Shown here one piece after another: positions 48,331 through 61,266 of a stretch of 64,000 bases of DNA. The DNA lies in assembly GCA_905182995.1 (NCBI GenBank), contig CAJJDP010000110.1, forward strand, positions 327,315-391,314, given 5' to 3'. A program made the position numbers and the translations under genes. Position 1 is the stretch's first letter, and the number at the start of each line of letters is the position of its first letter. This DNA is from Paramecium octaurelia. Lineage: Eukaryota > Ciliophora > Oligohymenophorea > Peniculida > Parameciidae. Under the pieces are notes generated by a model. It was given only the letters and a program-made list of their open reading frames with translations, ran no database searches and was not told the origin of the DNA.

Positions 48331-50101
48331 AATTATTGACAATAAACAAACAAGCCATAGTATTTATAAAACTTCAAGTTAATCATGGAGAAGAAGAGTT
48401 ATCTATTAAATCCTAATAATTTTAATATCTGCTTAAACTATTGATTGTATTTTAAATTATATTGTTAAATTGATATTGATAAAATATGTAATAATATATT
48501 TACATTAACTCTAATTAAATTAAGAGAACAATTAAAAGTTTAACATAGTTTTACTTGATAAAATTTTGAAGCTCCATTCTTAAACTGAAAAAGAGGAAAT
48601 AGAATTTTTTTAAGAATTAACAAGTATTGATTATATGCTTTAATGATTTATTTTTATTCATTTGCGCAAGTACTATTTAACAATAAATCCCCAATCTAGA
48701 ATCAAGTTAACTATTCCATTCATATTTTGTGCATAAATCTCTTCATTCAATTTGAAGATACAAGTTGAATTTTGATTAATATATATTATGAAATACTTTC
48801 ATTAATTTTCAAATCAGAATAAGTTTCGACTGATGTTTTAATTGAAGAAAACAATTTTTAGGAAATCTCTCTAATTCTAAAATTAAATGATGTCGTCTTA
48901 AAATATGATTAGCCTAAATTGCCAGTTTAAACTCCAATTAAATTATCTCATATACAAGACTATTTTAACATTCTAAGTAAGTGATATTACTTTCTAAATA
49001 TATATTATAATACTACATTATATTATTTTCTCGAAGAATCAAAAAAATAGATTCTAGTCATTAAATTTATTAAAAACCAAAGAGTAGTTAAGACTAGAAT
49101 CACAAGCCAAACAATTATCATATTATAAGGAAAAAGTCAAACCAAAATTTATATATCATAGTAATTAACTAATATCATTATATTGACTTGGCCAAACACA
49201 TAATAATAAATTCAACTCCCTAAAATTGCATCGCATGCAAGCAATTAGAAGAAAGAGGACCATTATACACTTGTGAAGAAATTCTTGATAAATGCATGAT
49301 TAGGACTCTTGAGACGAATCTATAAAAAACTTGGAAGGAAGTTAAAGCAGTGCATTCAACTTGGAATTTAAAAAATTAATATGACGCATAAAGTAGTTAA
49401 AATAAAGAAAATGGATAAATGTTTGGAATATTGGTTTGGGAAGATTGGTTTGTTCATACTAAGAAAAATAATAGAAATGTTAAATCATCTTCACATAAAA
49501 ATCAGAATTTGACTATTAAGCTTGGAATGTACATTATATTCTCATTCTTGATGATTCAGGTTCTATGGAAGGAGATAAATAGGGAAAAGCAAAAATTGGA
49601 GCCTTAAAATGTATACAGGAATTAGAAAATACTGATTCTTCAAGAGTTAGTGTTATAATTTTTAATGGAGACTCAAGAGTAGTGGAAGAATGTTAAAAAT
49701 CAAATTCCAAAATATGAAAAATAAAATTGATTATAAGGCAGGCGGTACTAATTTTGAACCTTCATTTGAATAAGCATTAAAATTGAATTAAAAATATGAG
49801 AGCTTTAATAAGTAAGTAAATTTAATATATTAGAATTTAAATATTATTTTATACCGATGGAGAAGCAGGATATCCATAAAAAACTGTTGAAAAATTCTGT
49901 AAGCTACCACAGTATATTAGAAATATAATCAACTTAATAGCCTGTTCAGGAGAAACATCTACTCAGTCATTGGCACTAATAATAGACACATTTTAAAAAA
50001 ATATGTAATTAGCATAATTGTTAAATTCTATATAAACTATACAAATTTAAAAAGTTTGGACAGAAGTAGTTAGCTAAAATATTCATTCTTAACTGGCATG
50101 A
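48331..50101 (+). pseudogene. von Willebrand factor A-domain protein with frame breaks
   Basis: The 5' pieces (VNHGEEELSIKSQQFQYLLK near 48360; LILKLNDVVLKYDQPKLPVQ near 48890) are followed by CIACKQLEERGPLYTC and TWKEVKAVHSTWNLKNQYD near 49230-49370, then the VWA domain: HYILILDDSGSMEGDKQG (the D-x-S-x-S metal-ion site), LENTDSSRVSVIIFNGDSR, KAGGTNFEPSFEQALK (the GGT site), and FYTDGEAGYPQKTVEK (the TDGE site), ending at TGA 50099-50101. A 22-nt GTA...TAG intron at about 49813-49834 joins the last two correctly. At least two frame changes (near 49530 and 49700) break the gene. It was a metal-dependent adhesion-type domain protein and is probably inactive now. Confidence 0.6.
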
Positions 50102-50640
50102 AATTAATTATTTTAAATTTATTTTTGAAGTTATAGAATTTACATAATAAAAATAAAAATTAATTAATAATCATTTTGTCTTAGTTTCTTCTCTAATAAT
50201 AAGTTAGTTCATTATATCGAAATCTTTTATGTTTTTTAAACTATTCTAATTTTTGTAAGTTTGGAAGTTGTTGAACTTAAAACTATCTTACAATTTCTCG
50301 ACTAAGGTTGTATCATTGATTAAACTATCTTTACTCAAAAGTCTAAATTAATAAAATTTCTTTTAGATCAATTTTATGCAGTTCTCTTATAAAATTTATA
50401 TCACGACAATAAATACAATGTTCAGTAAAAAATATTAACTGCTAAGTATTACCTGCTTGTTAACAATCAATGAAATGCTATGTTATAATTTATAATCCAA
50501 TTTGAATTTGGTTAGGATGCCTTTCAAATTAACCATGATAATTAAACATTTTTCTTTTATAATTAAATAAGAATTTTGAGGATAGTATCTATATCAAATA
50601 ATTGTTTCATCGAAGAGCAAGGGATTAAATATATAAAAGT
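50102..50640. other. Spacer
   Basis: No convincing coding sequence. Confidence 0.4.
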
Positions 50641-51070
50641 AGTAATAGTAACTATCTTTCAGATGAGTTTAAAATTGATATGGAAAAATAAATTATCATA
50701 TATATGCACCTAAAAATATTGGAAAATTTCTTAAATGTTAAAATAAGAAGGATTAGAGGAATTTATTTTAATTTCAAAAGATGGCGATATGATTAGGATA
50801 TAAGGAGAAAAGGAAATGTTAATGTTCAGTAATTTTTAAACCATAAAAAGGAATAATGTAATTGTACAACCAGAGTTGAATTACAAATTTATAACCAATT
50901 TAGATGTTGCATTATTAATAACTTTACAAAACCAAACCTGAAACATTTTATAAAAGTCTTTTCGTATATTTGGCAAAAGTGAAATTCCTAATAGGAGCAA
51001 AATCATTTTCACTTATCCAAATACTTTATGCAGCTTTTATATTAAACTTGAATAGATCTGGGAGTTGAGT
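50641..51070 (+). pseudogene. Unrecognised coding remnant
   Basis: SSNSNYLSDEFKIDMEKQII, then in a second frame GLEEFILISKDGDMIRIQGE and VIVQPELNYKFITNLDVALL, then KSLFVYLAKVKFLIGAKSF. It may be a tail of the VWA gene or a separate gene. No motif recognised. Confidence 0.3.
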
Positions 51071-52079
51071 TTATAATATTTTTTGCCTTTCATACAAATT
51101 TATAGAAAATGATATAGAGGTTTGATCAAGACAAAATTTTACCTTGAGATTATTAGAGTATTAATGAAGCAAAGAATTTTTAGTTTAGAATTGAATTAAT
51201 GAGGATGAACCATTTTAAATTAATAAAGAGTAATTAACCTTGTCTTATTTTATCAGAAAAGTTATAATCTTCATCAAGCACTTTTTGAAAGATTATTCTT
51301 ATATTAAGGTTTAAATTTTTGACTAATAAATTATTTAGTCAAATGGCTCATTTTAGAAATCAAGATTTTCATTATTCTGTCTTATATCTTTAATACTTTT
51401 GGAGCAGAATTACACATAACAATTTTAAATCGAAAGATTTAGGCTTATTAATTATCACTTCATTGATAATATCTTAAATAAATTGTTATAGACCACAATA
51501 AATCAATAAGAATTTTTTTATAAAAATTTCTATTCTATATATTTTATTGGAAAAATTTCTTATTAATGATTCTAATTTCACTGATGGTTTATAATAATAA
51601 AATTAATTTCTTTTATTTAATGCGTATTAATAATTCAATTATTTTTAGAAATATGACAATTATAAAATAATTTATTGGACCATCATTAATAAAATACTAT
51701 TTACACTATTTAAATTAGTTCTCGCAGCCTCAATATTAAGGCAATTTTTTCTAAATTAAGATATTATCTGGGGAGTCAACACAATTGAATTTTCATTCAA
51801 ATTACATTTTTTTTTATTCCAAAGATTTCCTATTAATAAACTAATTTTCATAAAATTTTTGATGATTGATGGTTATATTACATCTGCGTTTACGAATAAC
51901 ATAAATGTTTGTAAGAAGCTTAATTTTGATTTAATTGCCTAAACAAAAATTTCTCTTTTCTCATTAGTATATTGAACCGATCATTACACTATAAAATATT
52001 TAATTAATTATGAACTTTGTATTACTAACACAAAAATTAGATAGAGGTTATTTAACTTAGGATCGGTGATATATATATA
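51071..52079. other. Region without a recognisable gene
   Basis: About 1 kb, AT-rich with frequent homopolymers; fragments of frame only. Confidence 0.4.
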
Positions 52080-53700
52080 AAATTTAGATGCCATAGTTTA
52101 GCATGCGTTGCCTCTAGAATTTACAGTGCAAGTAGTAAGCCAAATATTGCAATTTGAAATAGTATATAAAATTACGATAGCATTTGCACATGTTCTTGTA
52201 ACACAAGAAGTTGTTCTATTATTTGTAAATCCTGTTTCATTTCATTACAATTTGTGTTACTGTGATTTCCTGCTCCTGGGTGTAATGCAACACAAATGGC
52301 AGCTGCTGAAACGACTATACAGGTAGAATCGGTATTTGTGTTTGTAATACATAACCCAGCTCCTGATTTTTAACAATTCGCAAGTACTGTGTATATTAAA
52401 CAGTGACCATACTATAAGACTAGCATCGATCATAAGTTATAGTTCGAACCATACCAGTTATTTTAGCACAATCAGATGCAATATGTAAAATTGTGATACA
52501 AGTAGAACCTTTTAAATATCAGTTTGAAGTAGCTGTTTTTGTACAATATAGGGTTGTACATTCATAGTATCGCAAATTGATTGAGGTCTTAGCATTTGGA
52601 TCCATCAGAAATCGATCTACAATCGATGCTATAGTCTTAAATCGAGCGTGATCAAGTCCCAATCCTGATAATGAACTACAATTAGGATCTGATAATGTTC
52701 TGGCAAGTGGTTTAAGGGCTAATCGCAGCCACATTCAAAAATATATTACTGGTAGAGCAGCATTAGTGATCATACAAGTTGCAGCTTCAATATAGTCTAT
52801 ACAGGTAGCGGCTTTAGCTTAATAGGCAGTTCCTGTTGAATTAGCAATGTAAGGAGCATTTTTTTTTTCAGCAAAAGTAGAATCAGTTAATCCTATTCCC
52901 GTAATTAATTGGCATTGTGTAGCAGGACCTACCAAATCTACACAAGATGAAGTTAAGATGAAGTTGACCATACACACTACACTGGTGAAGAAACATTAAT
53001 GACCATACAAGTTGCTGATATACAATTAACACAGATATCAGCTTTTGCTTAGCAAGCAGTTCCAGTCTCCTTAAAAAAGATGCAATATTATATCTATAAC
53101 GTTATGTGTCATCTAATCTAGTCCCTTCATAGAAGAGCAACCGGAAAATCGATTACAACTCGTTCCATTCCAGAAGCATTTCCTTATCCAGATCTAGCAC
53201 AATTATTTTCAGCTGCCTAATTTCAACAAGTTGCTTTATCCTCATAACATCTTGCACCATCTTTTAAGGCTGTGCAAGAAGAGTGATTAGTTAACATTTT
53301 TAATGATCTAAACTTGTAAACTTAGTTACAAATACACATTCAGTGCCTGCTGCCACTGCTTGGCAATTAGAAGAACCATTTAATGCACAAAATCCTGCAT
53401 TCCCACTTGCACTTGACCTGAACCATCCATTGCTTTTGTTCCATATGCTGTACAAGCAGTTAAGATAACAATAAAATCAATTCCATCTATTTGGCTGAAC
53501 ATGTACTAAATAGTTCTTATAAAAATTACAAGTTGGTCTCAAAATAAATTTTTTAAAAAGATTATTTGCAATATTTGAGAATCTCTATCAGGTTTACCCA
53601 GCTAGTTATAACGACCAATAATAAAATACCAATAAATATCATAAATGAATTAATTTGTACTGAAGTATTAAAATAAAAATTCCTAAAAATATAAGTGAGA
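52080..53700 (-). pseudogene. Surface (immobilisation) antigen-like pseudogene
   Basis: The minus strand contains Ala/Thr/Cys-rich sequence with regularly spaced Cys: SCVDLVGPATQCQLITGIGL then AYQAKAATCIDYIEAATCMI, and TSCVTRTCANAIV-like pieces near 52200. This CT/A-rich, Cys-periodic style is that of Paramecium GPI-anchored variable surface antigens. It is noticeably less AT-rich than its surroundings. There are many frameshifts and TGAs (for example near 52530, 52735, 52960 and 53300), and no signal peptide or GPI tail could be read, so it is a decayed copy. Such genes are often found near telomeres, which fits the internal telomere and general decay in this window. Confidence 0.65.
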
Positions 53701-53780
53701 AGTTAAGAATGCAATTAAAAAGGACTAAACTACCAAAAATACAATTCTTTAATTTATGTTTTTTTCTTTTGTACATATTT

Positions 53781-55928
53781 TCAAATATCATAATTTGTTA
53801 TATTATGGCTTTAATTTGTCTTTAAATTCTTCTCCATCCATTGACCAACTTTTCTCCCGTTTTGATATACACCCATCTGAATTATTTACTTCATTTAATC
53901 CCACTCATTAATCTCTATCCAACTTCCTATCTTTAAACCCTTACTTTGTTAATCATATGATCCACCACCACTATAATTCTCTTTTTAAATTTATACATCT
54001 ATTGCAATTAGTTAGCATCATCTATATAGAAAATACCCCATTCACCAACTTTTATGCCATTTGAATATTCACCTTAATCAATGATTGATGGCGATAGCAA
54101 AAATATATTTTAATTTTACTCAATCCATTTCCCAATCTTGATCCCATCGCCTTGTTTCTTATATGATCCGCCACCACTATGAATGTTATTTATAATTTTT
54201 AATTAGATAATTTACATCTTAGGAGGTAAACTATTTTACTTTGAAGGATACACAATATCCCATCTACCAACCCTTTTGCCGTTCTTATATTCACCGTTCT
54301 GTCTTGAAGGACCCTCCTCCTCAGACCAATAATATATCTCCTTCCATTTCCCTACCTTTATGCCTTCACCTCCTTCATTATATGATCCGCCCCCACTAAG
54401 TATTTTATTTATAAGATAATTTACGGCTCTATTAATTTATCATCCATGCAACTAATAGTCCATTGAGCCACTTTTTTACCGTTTTTATATTCGCCTTTCC
54501 AAAATAAATACCGGGATCTATCAAAGTCATCATCAACTTCAATCCATTCCCCAATTTTAATCTCATCATCTCCTTCTCCATATGATCCACCGCCACTAAA
54601 AAATGATGTTTTTAACATTTAATAGGATAATTTACATCTATTAAAATGAGAGGTTTTCCCAATATCCTTAGTAATCAATAGTCAATATATCCCATCTCCC
54701 AACCTTTTTACCGTTATGATATTCACCACCATAAATAACTCGATAATTTTGAGAAAATTCATCACTTAACTCAATCCATCTGCCAATCTTAACCCCATAC
54801 CCCTCTGAATCATAGAATCCTCCACCGCTAAGAATTTTGAGTTATATTTACATTTATTAGTTTTTCCATCCTTTATTGAACCTTAGGTAAAATCTAACCA
54901 AATTATTATAATTAATCTTTACTAATTATCATTCATTGATCCATCAGCATATATTCGGAGTTTACAAATCCAATCAGGATTTCGATTTCTCCACCAAATA
55001 TCCCATTTCCCAAATTTTTTCCCTTTTTTATACTCTCCACTTAAAGTAATTTACTAATTGTATGAAAACTCTTCACTAATATCGATCCATCTCCCAACTT
55101 TAATTGAATCTCCTTCTATTTAATCTTCATAAAATCCTCCGCCACTTGGATTGTTTTTTAATTATTTATTAATATAATAATACATCTATAAAAAGGGTCT
55201 ATAATCTTTGCATTTGTAAAAAGTATCCCATCTACCAACTTTTTTACCATTTTTATATTTTCCACTATAGGTTACCTAACTCTAACTAATGATTTAATAA
55301 TTAATCCAAAAATACTTCTAAAAATGATCACTCAAATCAATCCATTGACCTTCCTTTTTACTTTACCAGTTGTAATGTCCACCACCGCTAAAAATTTAAG
55401 AAGTATTTACATTTTCTCATCCTCGTAAGTAATTATCCATAACCCTATTTTTTAATTATCTCTGTATTCTCCAATTTCATAAACTTGAGTCAGTCTATTA
55501 ATTTAAAATATAAAGTAATTTACTATCCATAATTTATTATGATGTCATTCCAAATACCAATCTTTTGTCCCTCATGAGAATAATATCCACCCACTTCTTT
55601 GATTTTTTTTCCATTCCAATTAGCTGTCCATTTTCCTACCTTCTTAAAATTCTCTTAATATTTTCCAAGCCATTCAAGATAATAAATTTGTTCTAAATTA
55701 GTTATGACTTAAGGCTTCACACTAATATCTTTTTATTCTTCTCTATGTTTTTGATAGCAGAAATATTTACCTTCTTAAAATTTATCCATCCAAAAGATAC
55801 TTGATTTCAATAACATCATTAATTTTTGCTTATTGGATTTATATAATTTTTCGTTGCCATTTATTTTTATTCATGTTCCAAAATTTACACTCATATTCTT
55901 AAGTTGTCTCTTCTTGGATATTTAGCAT
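53781..55928 (-). CDS. MORN-like repeat protein built of exon-intron modules
   Basis: ATG at 55926-55928 (MLNIQEETTQEYECKFWNMN), TGA at 53781-53783. About nine repeats of 55-70 residues with the pattern GGGSYxxxGxGIKIGxWIE ... GEYKNGKKVGRWDI. Introns read at 55743-55770, 55495-55523, 55388-55410, about 55153-55192 (AAG acceptor), 54894-54922, 54828-54851, 54596-54635, 54396-54424, 54177-54215 and 53971-53996. At least seven fall at the same place and phase, two bases into the codon just before GGG (QQ-I|GGG), so the repeats grew by copying exon plus intron. With these introns removed the frame is open throughout. GxYxNGxxxGxW motifs are MORN-like and are usually linked to membrane-associated or scaffold proteins. 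Function unknown. Confidence 0.8.
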
Positions 55929-56828
55929 TTTAGTATCCCAACATTTCTAATAATTAAATAATATAATACACCTATTTATCTTATCTATTTCCTTTCTTGC
56001 ACTCTAATTATTTGAACAAATAATTCCCATTTCTATTATTTATTTATTAATAATAAGAAATGTTTACCCTTAATAAAATCAATAATATTATGAATAAAGT
56101 GGTTTGATAATAGCATTTCTGATGCTAAATTTAGTGTTACAGCTAAAAACTCTATTTTAAGTAGTTAACAATAAAAAATAATTTATGGAATTTATAATAT
56201 AGAACTATATTTTTGTAACTCTGATTCTTAAAAAGAATAATTTTTTTTATAAAACATGCTATTATAAATGTTAGGTAAAAATCTATTTTTTTATAATTGT
56301 TATTATTTCTCATTTACATAAAGCATAATTAATTGCATTATCATTTAAAATAGCTTTAAAAACCTTATATTTAATTTTAAAATACAGATAGAAGAATGAT
56401 AAAGTCGAAAATACATTAAAATTAAAACCATTAATAAAAGCGTGATTTGTATTTGTTAAATAATTTGCTATTTGGTAACTCCGATTGAATGCTAAGCAAA
56501 AACATATTATTTTATTATTTACATTATAATTAATGATTTTAAATTTCATTACATTCAGTAGCCAACTATGCATAAATAATATAATTGTAATCTATAAAGA
56601 TGATGAATTAAGTTTTAATTCTTTGGAAGACATAAAAGATTAAAAGAAGAAAATTGAAATTGAGAAACTTTGATGATTTGATACTAATTCAAAGTTGGGT
56701 TTTAAATAATCCGCATTCTATAAATTATTCATTACAAATGTGAACCCAAAAGAATATATTATGCTTTGTGTTCATTTTTCTCTATTTAATTAATTATTAT
56801 GAAATTTGATTTATTAACACATCAATTA
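55929..56828. other. Spacer with one weak open frame
   Basis: AT-rich, about 900 bp. On the minus strand 56310-56573 is open without any stop of either code for 87 codons (MHSWLLNVMKFKIINYN...), but it has no TAA/TAG Gln codons, unlike real genes here, and no relatives are recognised. Confidence 0.35.
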
Positions 56829-57320
56829 TCAATTCCTTTATATTCTTTGTTTAGTCTTCTTTGTTATGGAAAAATTAATAATAATCCTCTTATCACAGTT
56901 AAAATGCCACAAAAAAAAGTAGTAATAAATGATTTGATTTAAAACTCTAAAAAGAATACCATATTCCGTAATTATGAAGTTCGTGTTGAAATTGCATTCT
57001 TAAAATCTAAAAAATATCTTTTATAATAAATACTGGAACTATTATTATTCTAGAGTTCTTTAGCAATTCTAGCAGCAAATTTACTCTATTTCCTCCTTAT
57101 GGATTGTCGTAATCTTTTAAAATTCATTTGCAACTTTATTTTGATCCCTAGTCATAATGATACAAATATCATAGTTCTTTTTCAATATTTAACTTGCCTT
57201 ATCATAAGGTTCTAACTGAATTTAGTCTGTTATTGAATTATTAGTTTTGATCTTTGTTAAATAGTTTAAAGATTTTATTTTTCCACATTTTGATTCAGGC
57301 ACTTACATATGATTTCCAAA
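56829..57320 (-). pseudogene. Unrecognised ORF or gene fragment
   Basis: A minus frame of about 160 codons ends at TGA 56829-56831, with protein-like content (TKIKTNNSITDQIQLEPYDK, NYDICIIMTRDQNKVANEFQ, EEIEQICCQNCQRTLEQQQ). The CCQNC cluster could be part of a zinc site. No ATG in a suitable position, so it is a fragment or lacks its first exon. Confidence 0.35.
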
Positions 57321-57594
57321 CTTTCAATACATTAATTATCATTAAATAGCAAATCATTTTTTTTTTAGTAAAAATTGAAAGATAAAATTTTATCCCATCC
57401 TAGATTTATGAAAGTTAAACAAATTCTATAAATTTCAAGGATATTTCTAAAGAATGTTTTGTCAAATTGAAGTATGTACAACTTATGTGTTAATTTATGA
57501 TAACACTAAGATGATTTTTTTTCAAATTTCTAAACAAATAATGCCGACAACTATGAAGAAATAAATAAATCATACATTAACAATTTAAAATAAT
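57321..57594. other. Spacer
   Basis: No gene seen. Confidence 0.4.
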
Positions 57595-59138
57595 TCATAT
57601 ATTTAATAATACATATATTGAATAAGCTTTACTATTATAATCAAAATACACCAAATATTGTCCAATATAAATGATATTCCATTAATACTGAATGTGTCAC
57701 AATTTAATTACTCATCAATTTATAATTGCCATTATTTATCTCTTGAATGAAATATATGTTTTATGTCTAACTACTATTAAATTCCTCTCCCTAATATCAT
57801 TTATTGAAAATCCATATTCATCAAAGTTTTGATTATTTTTATTTAATTGGAAAGTCTTTTACTAATTTTCTTAATAGACTCCTTGTTTTAATTCAAATAA
57901 AAAGAATCTATCTCTTTGATTTTCACCAATTATCCAAATAAATTAATTGGCTTTAATAAATTTAACTTTTAGTCCGTAATCTGAAATTGATTATTTAACA
58001 AAATATTTGAATTCAAATTTTTCCTTATCTCTCTTCTTCCCCAAATAATTATTTAATTCTAACCTTCTGCACATGATCCTAATTAATCTTCTTATTAATT
58101 TAAACTCGAAGAAATAACTTAATTACTATGTTTACCCAATCAATATAGAAATACTAGTTTATTTTCATTTAATTCAACCTTCCAAACTTAGATTGATTTA
58201 TTCAAACTCCCAGAAAATAGCAAAAAAATCCTCATTTGAATTATATATATCATATATCTAATAATATCTGAATGCTATTAATAAGGTTCTGAAAAATCCA
58301 CTCATTTTAGTCCAATTATTGCCAACATCTAATTGTTTTACTGAAGAAATAAAGGAGTTTTATTTTTTGCTATAGACTAAACATTAGACCCAACTAATAG
58401 GTAATAAAAATGTTTTACTAATTTGATTGTTCCATTAAAAACTCCATATTTTAATATTAGATTCCTTGGTTGACACCAAAAATGACCAGAAGAATCGAAA
58501 TTTATTGCATTACATTATTCGTGTTATTTAACTGATTAATCAATTAATTTTAATTCAGATTATGTTAGTAATTGTTATTTATCAGAACTAAATTTCTATA
58601 AAGAGAATTCTAGATGAAACAATAGTTCTTTACATTTTTTATCTTCCTCGAATGTATTAAATAATTCTAATTTAGGATATAATTTAGAAGTTGAACAGTG
58701 ATTTGTATTTTTAATTTCATGGATTAATAATTAAAAGTTATCCTCGGCAAATTTTATTTCAAACCATAATTTATATTTCCTCATAAAAGCTATAATGAGA
58801 TTATTGTAATTCTATTATTATAAATTCTATATCTATTCTTTTATCAAAGTAATCTATTAGTCAAATTATGAGATTGCAAGTGCATTTGATCAACAATGCT
58901 GTGCAATTATTCAATCAATTTAATTTAGTTGACTATTTCATCTTCTACTTAGTTTTTTAGCCTTCTTCAATTAATTAAATAATTTGTTTTAATCCAACTA
59001 ATTTACTATCCAAATCTGTATTCTCTTAACATTCTGTAGGTTTTAATTCTTTGATAATGCTCGATCAAGTGCAATCGTAACAACAACATGTAACTTATGT
59101 CCTTAACAATAAGATAAATCTTTCTCGTTTTGTATCAT
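57595..59138 (-). pseudogene. WD40-family protein (B-box-like/coiled-coil type), decayed
   Basis: ATG at 59136-59138: MIQNEKDLSYCQGHKLHVVV, the same C-x2-H-K/H start style as in Paramecium WD40 genes such as 1809-4052. A helical stretch follows in shifted frames (SKLVGLKQIIQLIEEGQKTK, EDEIVNQIKLIEQLHSIVDQ). The C-terminal part is open and clear: FEFKYFVKQSISDYGLKVKF, FIWIIGENQRDRFFLFELKQ, YGFSINDIRERNLIVVRHKT, ending YIGQYLVYFDYNSKAYSIYV with TGA 57595-57597. Frame changes occur near 59030, 58950, 57740 and 57690, and the central part around 58200-58700 is unreadable. It was probably once a relative of the intact WD40 gene. Confidence 0.55.
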
Positions 59139-59600
59139 TTTTGGTTTAATCATTTAATTAAAATTATATATATTTTATTGATTGAGTTTCAAAAGAATTT
59201 AGACCTAAAGATGACAGTAAATGTAGTTCATTCTCATAAAAAGTTTGTAAAGGGATTTTATTTAACGGCCACTTAATACATAAGTGCTTATTTTAATTCT
59301 GAAATTATTTATCAAACCACAAATGACAAAGACACCATTGATTTACCTTAGAGCAAATGTTATCGACTTAGATCTTGATCTTTTTAGTTGCTAAAAGGGC
59401 AATTAAGTATAAATTCTTTTTTTTTTTGGATAAATTTTAATTATCGAAAACGATCAACTCTTCTAAGTATTAGTATTTATGACACTAACAACCTAAATTA
59501 TTGCATCTAAATTTGTTTTTCTCATCACAAACTTGAAAGCACTAAATTAAACTACTTACAATATTTATTGTAATTAGATTTATAATCAAATGTGCGTTGG
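59139..59600. other. Spacer
   Basis: AT-rich, no convincing gene. Confidence 0.4.
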
Positions 59601-60600
59601 TGTTAAAGATTCTTATTAATATTGAGAGCTTTAGAACTATTCATTTGATGAAGCTGGACATAAAGGCTATAAAATATATTAATTTTGAGGTAATAATACT
59701 TCAGGCAAATTAAACCAGTTTATTGTGTTTGTAATTTGGTTTGAAAGGAATCTCTGTTATTTTATTTATGTGAGTTTAAGAATAAAATAAACCACGGTAT
59801 TCCTTAAATTGAGTGCACTTATTTCATATCAAATTTCTGAAACACCTGAAACTTTGGGTAGAGCCATTTAAAATACAAAGGAAAAGTTCAAGTTTTGGAA
59901 TAATAACTCAATTTTATATCTTAACGAATTCAAAGAATTAGATAAACTTATAACCCAATAATATATGGTTCCCCTCATTATTTGAAGCAATAAGGTTGTA
60001 ACTATTTACCAAAGTTGACTTCCACTTATTTAATGCATACACTCTTTCTTGTCTACCATAATTAATTAAGAGTCAAGATTATTTTAATTTTCATCTTTTC
60101 CAGATATATTTATATTTGATGGATAAAATAATTAAAATTAATTATAATCACAAGCTTGGGAATAATTCACATATAAAGTTGAATAACTAGAAGGTTATAT
60201 GCTAATTCGGAGGCAACTAACTTAGGATTTCATAATTTATATGTGTAATTAAGCTAATCCCTTACTTTGAGGATTTCAATCATCCTTCAATTTGTATGGC
60301 AATAAACTCTCGGATACATAATGAAGCTAATAATTTATTGATTCTCCAAATCTTTGAGATCTCATATCAAATTTACAAGCAGGTGGTAATAACTTATCAT
60401 AAGCATTTAAAGATTATTACTATGTTAATTAAGGTAGTTAGTCATACATAATTTCCAATATAAATGCATCTCAAAAATATAATATAATATCAAACAAAAT
60501 TTTATTAACTTATTCTGCTTATTTAGAATTCAAAAATCTTGTGTGTTACTGGCTATGTTATAACCAAAATTCATTAAATAAAGCCTAATTAATATTGATC
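59601..60600 (+). pseudogene. Unrecognised decayed coding region
   Basis: Protein-like plus-strand pieces: NYSFDEAGHKGYKIYQF, NTSGKLNQFIVFVIWFERNL, YQISETPETLGRAIQNTKEK FKFWNNNSILYLNEFKELDK near 59830-59960, then AWEQFTYKVEQLEGYMLIRR and SYIISNINASQKYNIISNKI further on, in different frames. No domain recognised. Confidence 0.3.
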
Positions 60601-60933
60601 ACAATTTCTCAAGTTAACTATAAATTTAATCCTTTGACTACGAATTGAAAGTTTTTACGAAGGAAATAATTAAAAAGGCTGCAAAATAATTAAAGGGTTG
60701 ATTAAGTTTTCATTTTTACTGCAGTTCCATAATTTTTATATTCAGAAAGTATCTTAATCTTAAAAAGTTGAGATTTATAATTTGTTTATCAATAAATTCC
60801 AATATCTTAACAGTAATTCTTTTTTCATATACTTTTTTAGCATAAATACCATATCAAATGTATGTAATTACAATTATTTTTCATTCTATAGAATAATTTC
60901 AATTTACTAATTTATTTTAAATATTAATAACTG
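60601..60933. other. Spacer
   Basis: No gene seen. Confidence 0.4.
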
Positions 60934-61266
60934 TTGAAATTATTTCAAATTGACAAATTATGTGTATCGATATTTAAATTTAGTTTAAGTGAACCAAAAA
61001 ATAAACTGAAACACTTTAAGAAAGTAATAAATTGGAATGAAAAAGAAAGAGTGATGTTGAAAAATTCAATCTTTCTTGCTAATAATAAATTCATGACATT
61101 ATATTCCTACCTAATAATAAGAATTACGAATAGTGTATTTTAGTAAAGTGAAAATACACTTTTGAAAACGGCAAATCACTTAAAGGAATTACTTATAAGA
61201 ATAATGGTGCTAAACATTATATTTTCAAAAGATAGAATAGATAGTAATAAAGTTGTTAGATTTTGA
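60934..61266 (+). CDS. Small ORF, about 110 residues, unknown
   Basis: Open frame to TGA at about 61264-61266, beginning near a TTG (KLFQIDKLCVSIFKFSLSEP), Lys-rich with two Leu/Ile-rich helices (LKNSIFLANNKFMTLYSYLI, ELLIRIMVLNIIFSK). It has no ATG at the left end. Only one or two Gln TAA/TAG codons are used. It may be a gene fragment; a chance frame is possible. Confidence 0.25.

Noticed and set aside
52108..52734. Small genes on either strand in the antigen region
   Set aside because: The plus-strand frame is antisense; the minus-strand frame is a piece of the surface-antigen pseudogene out of phase.
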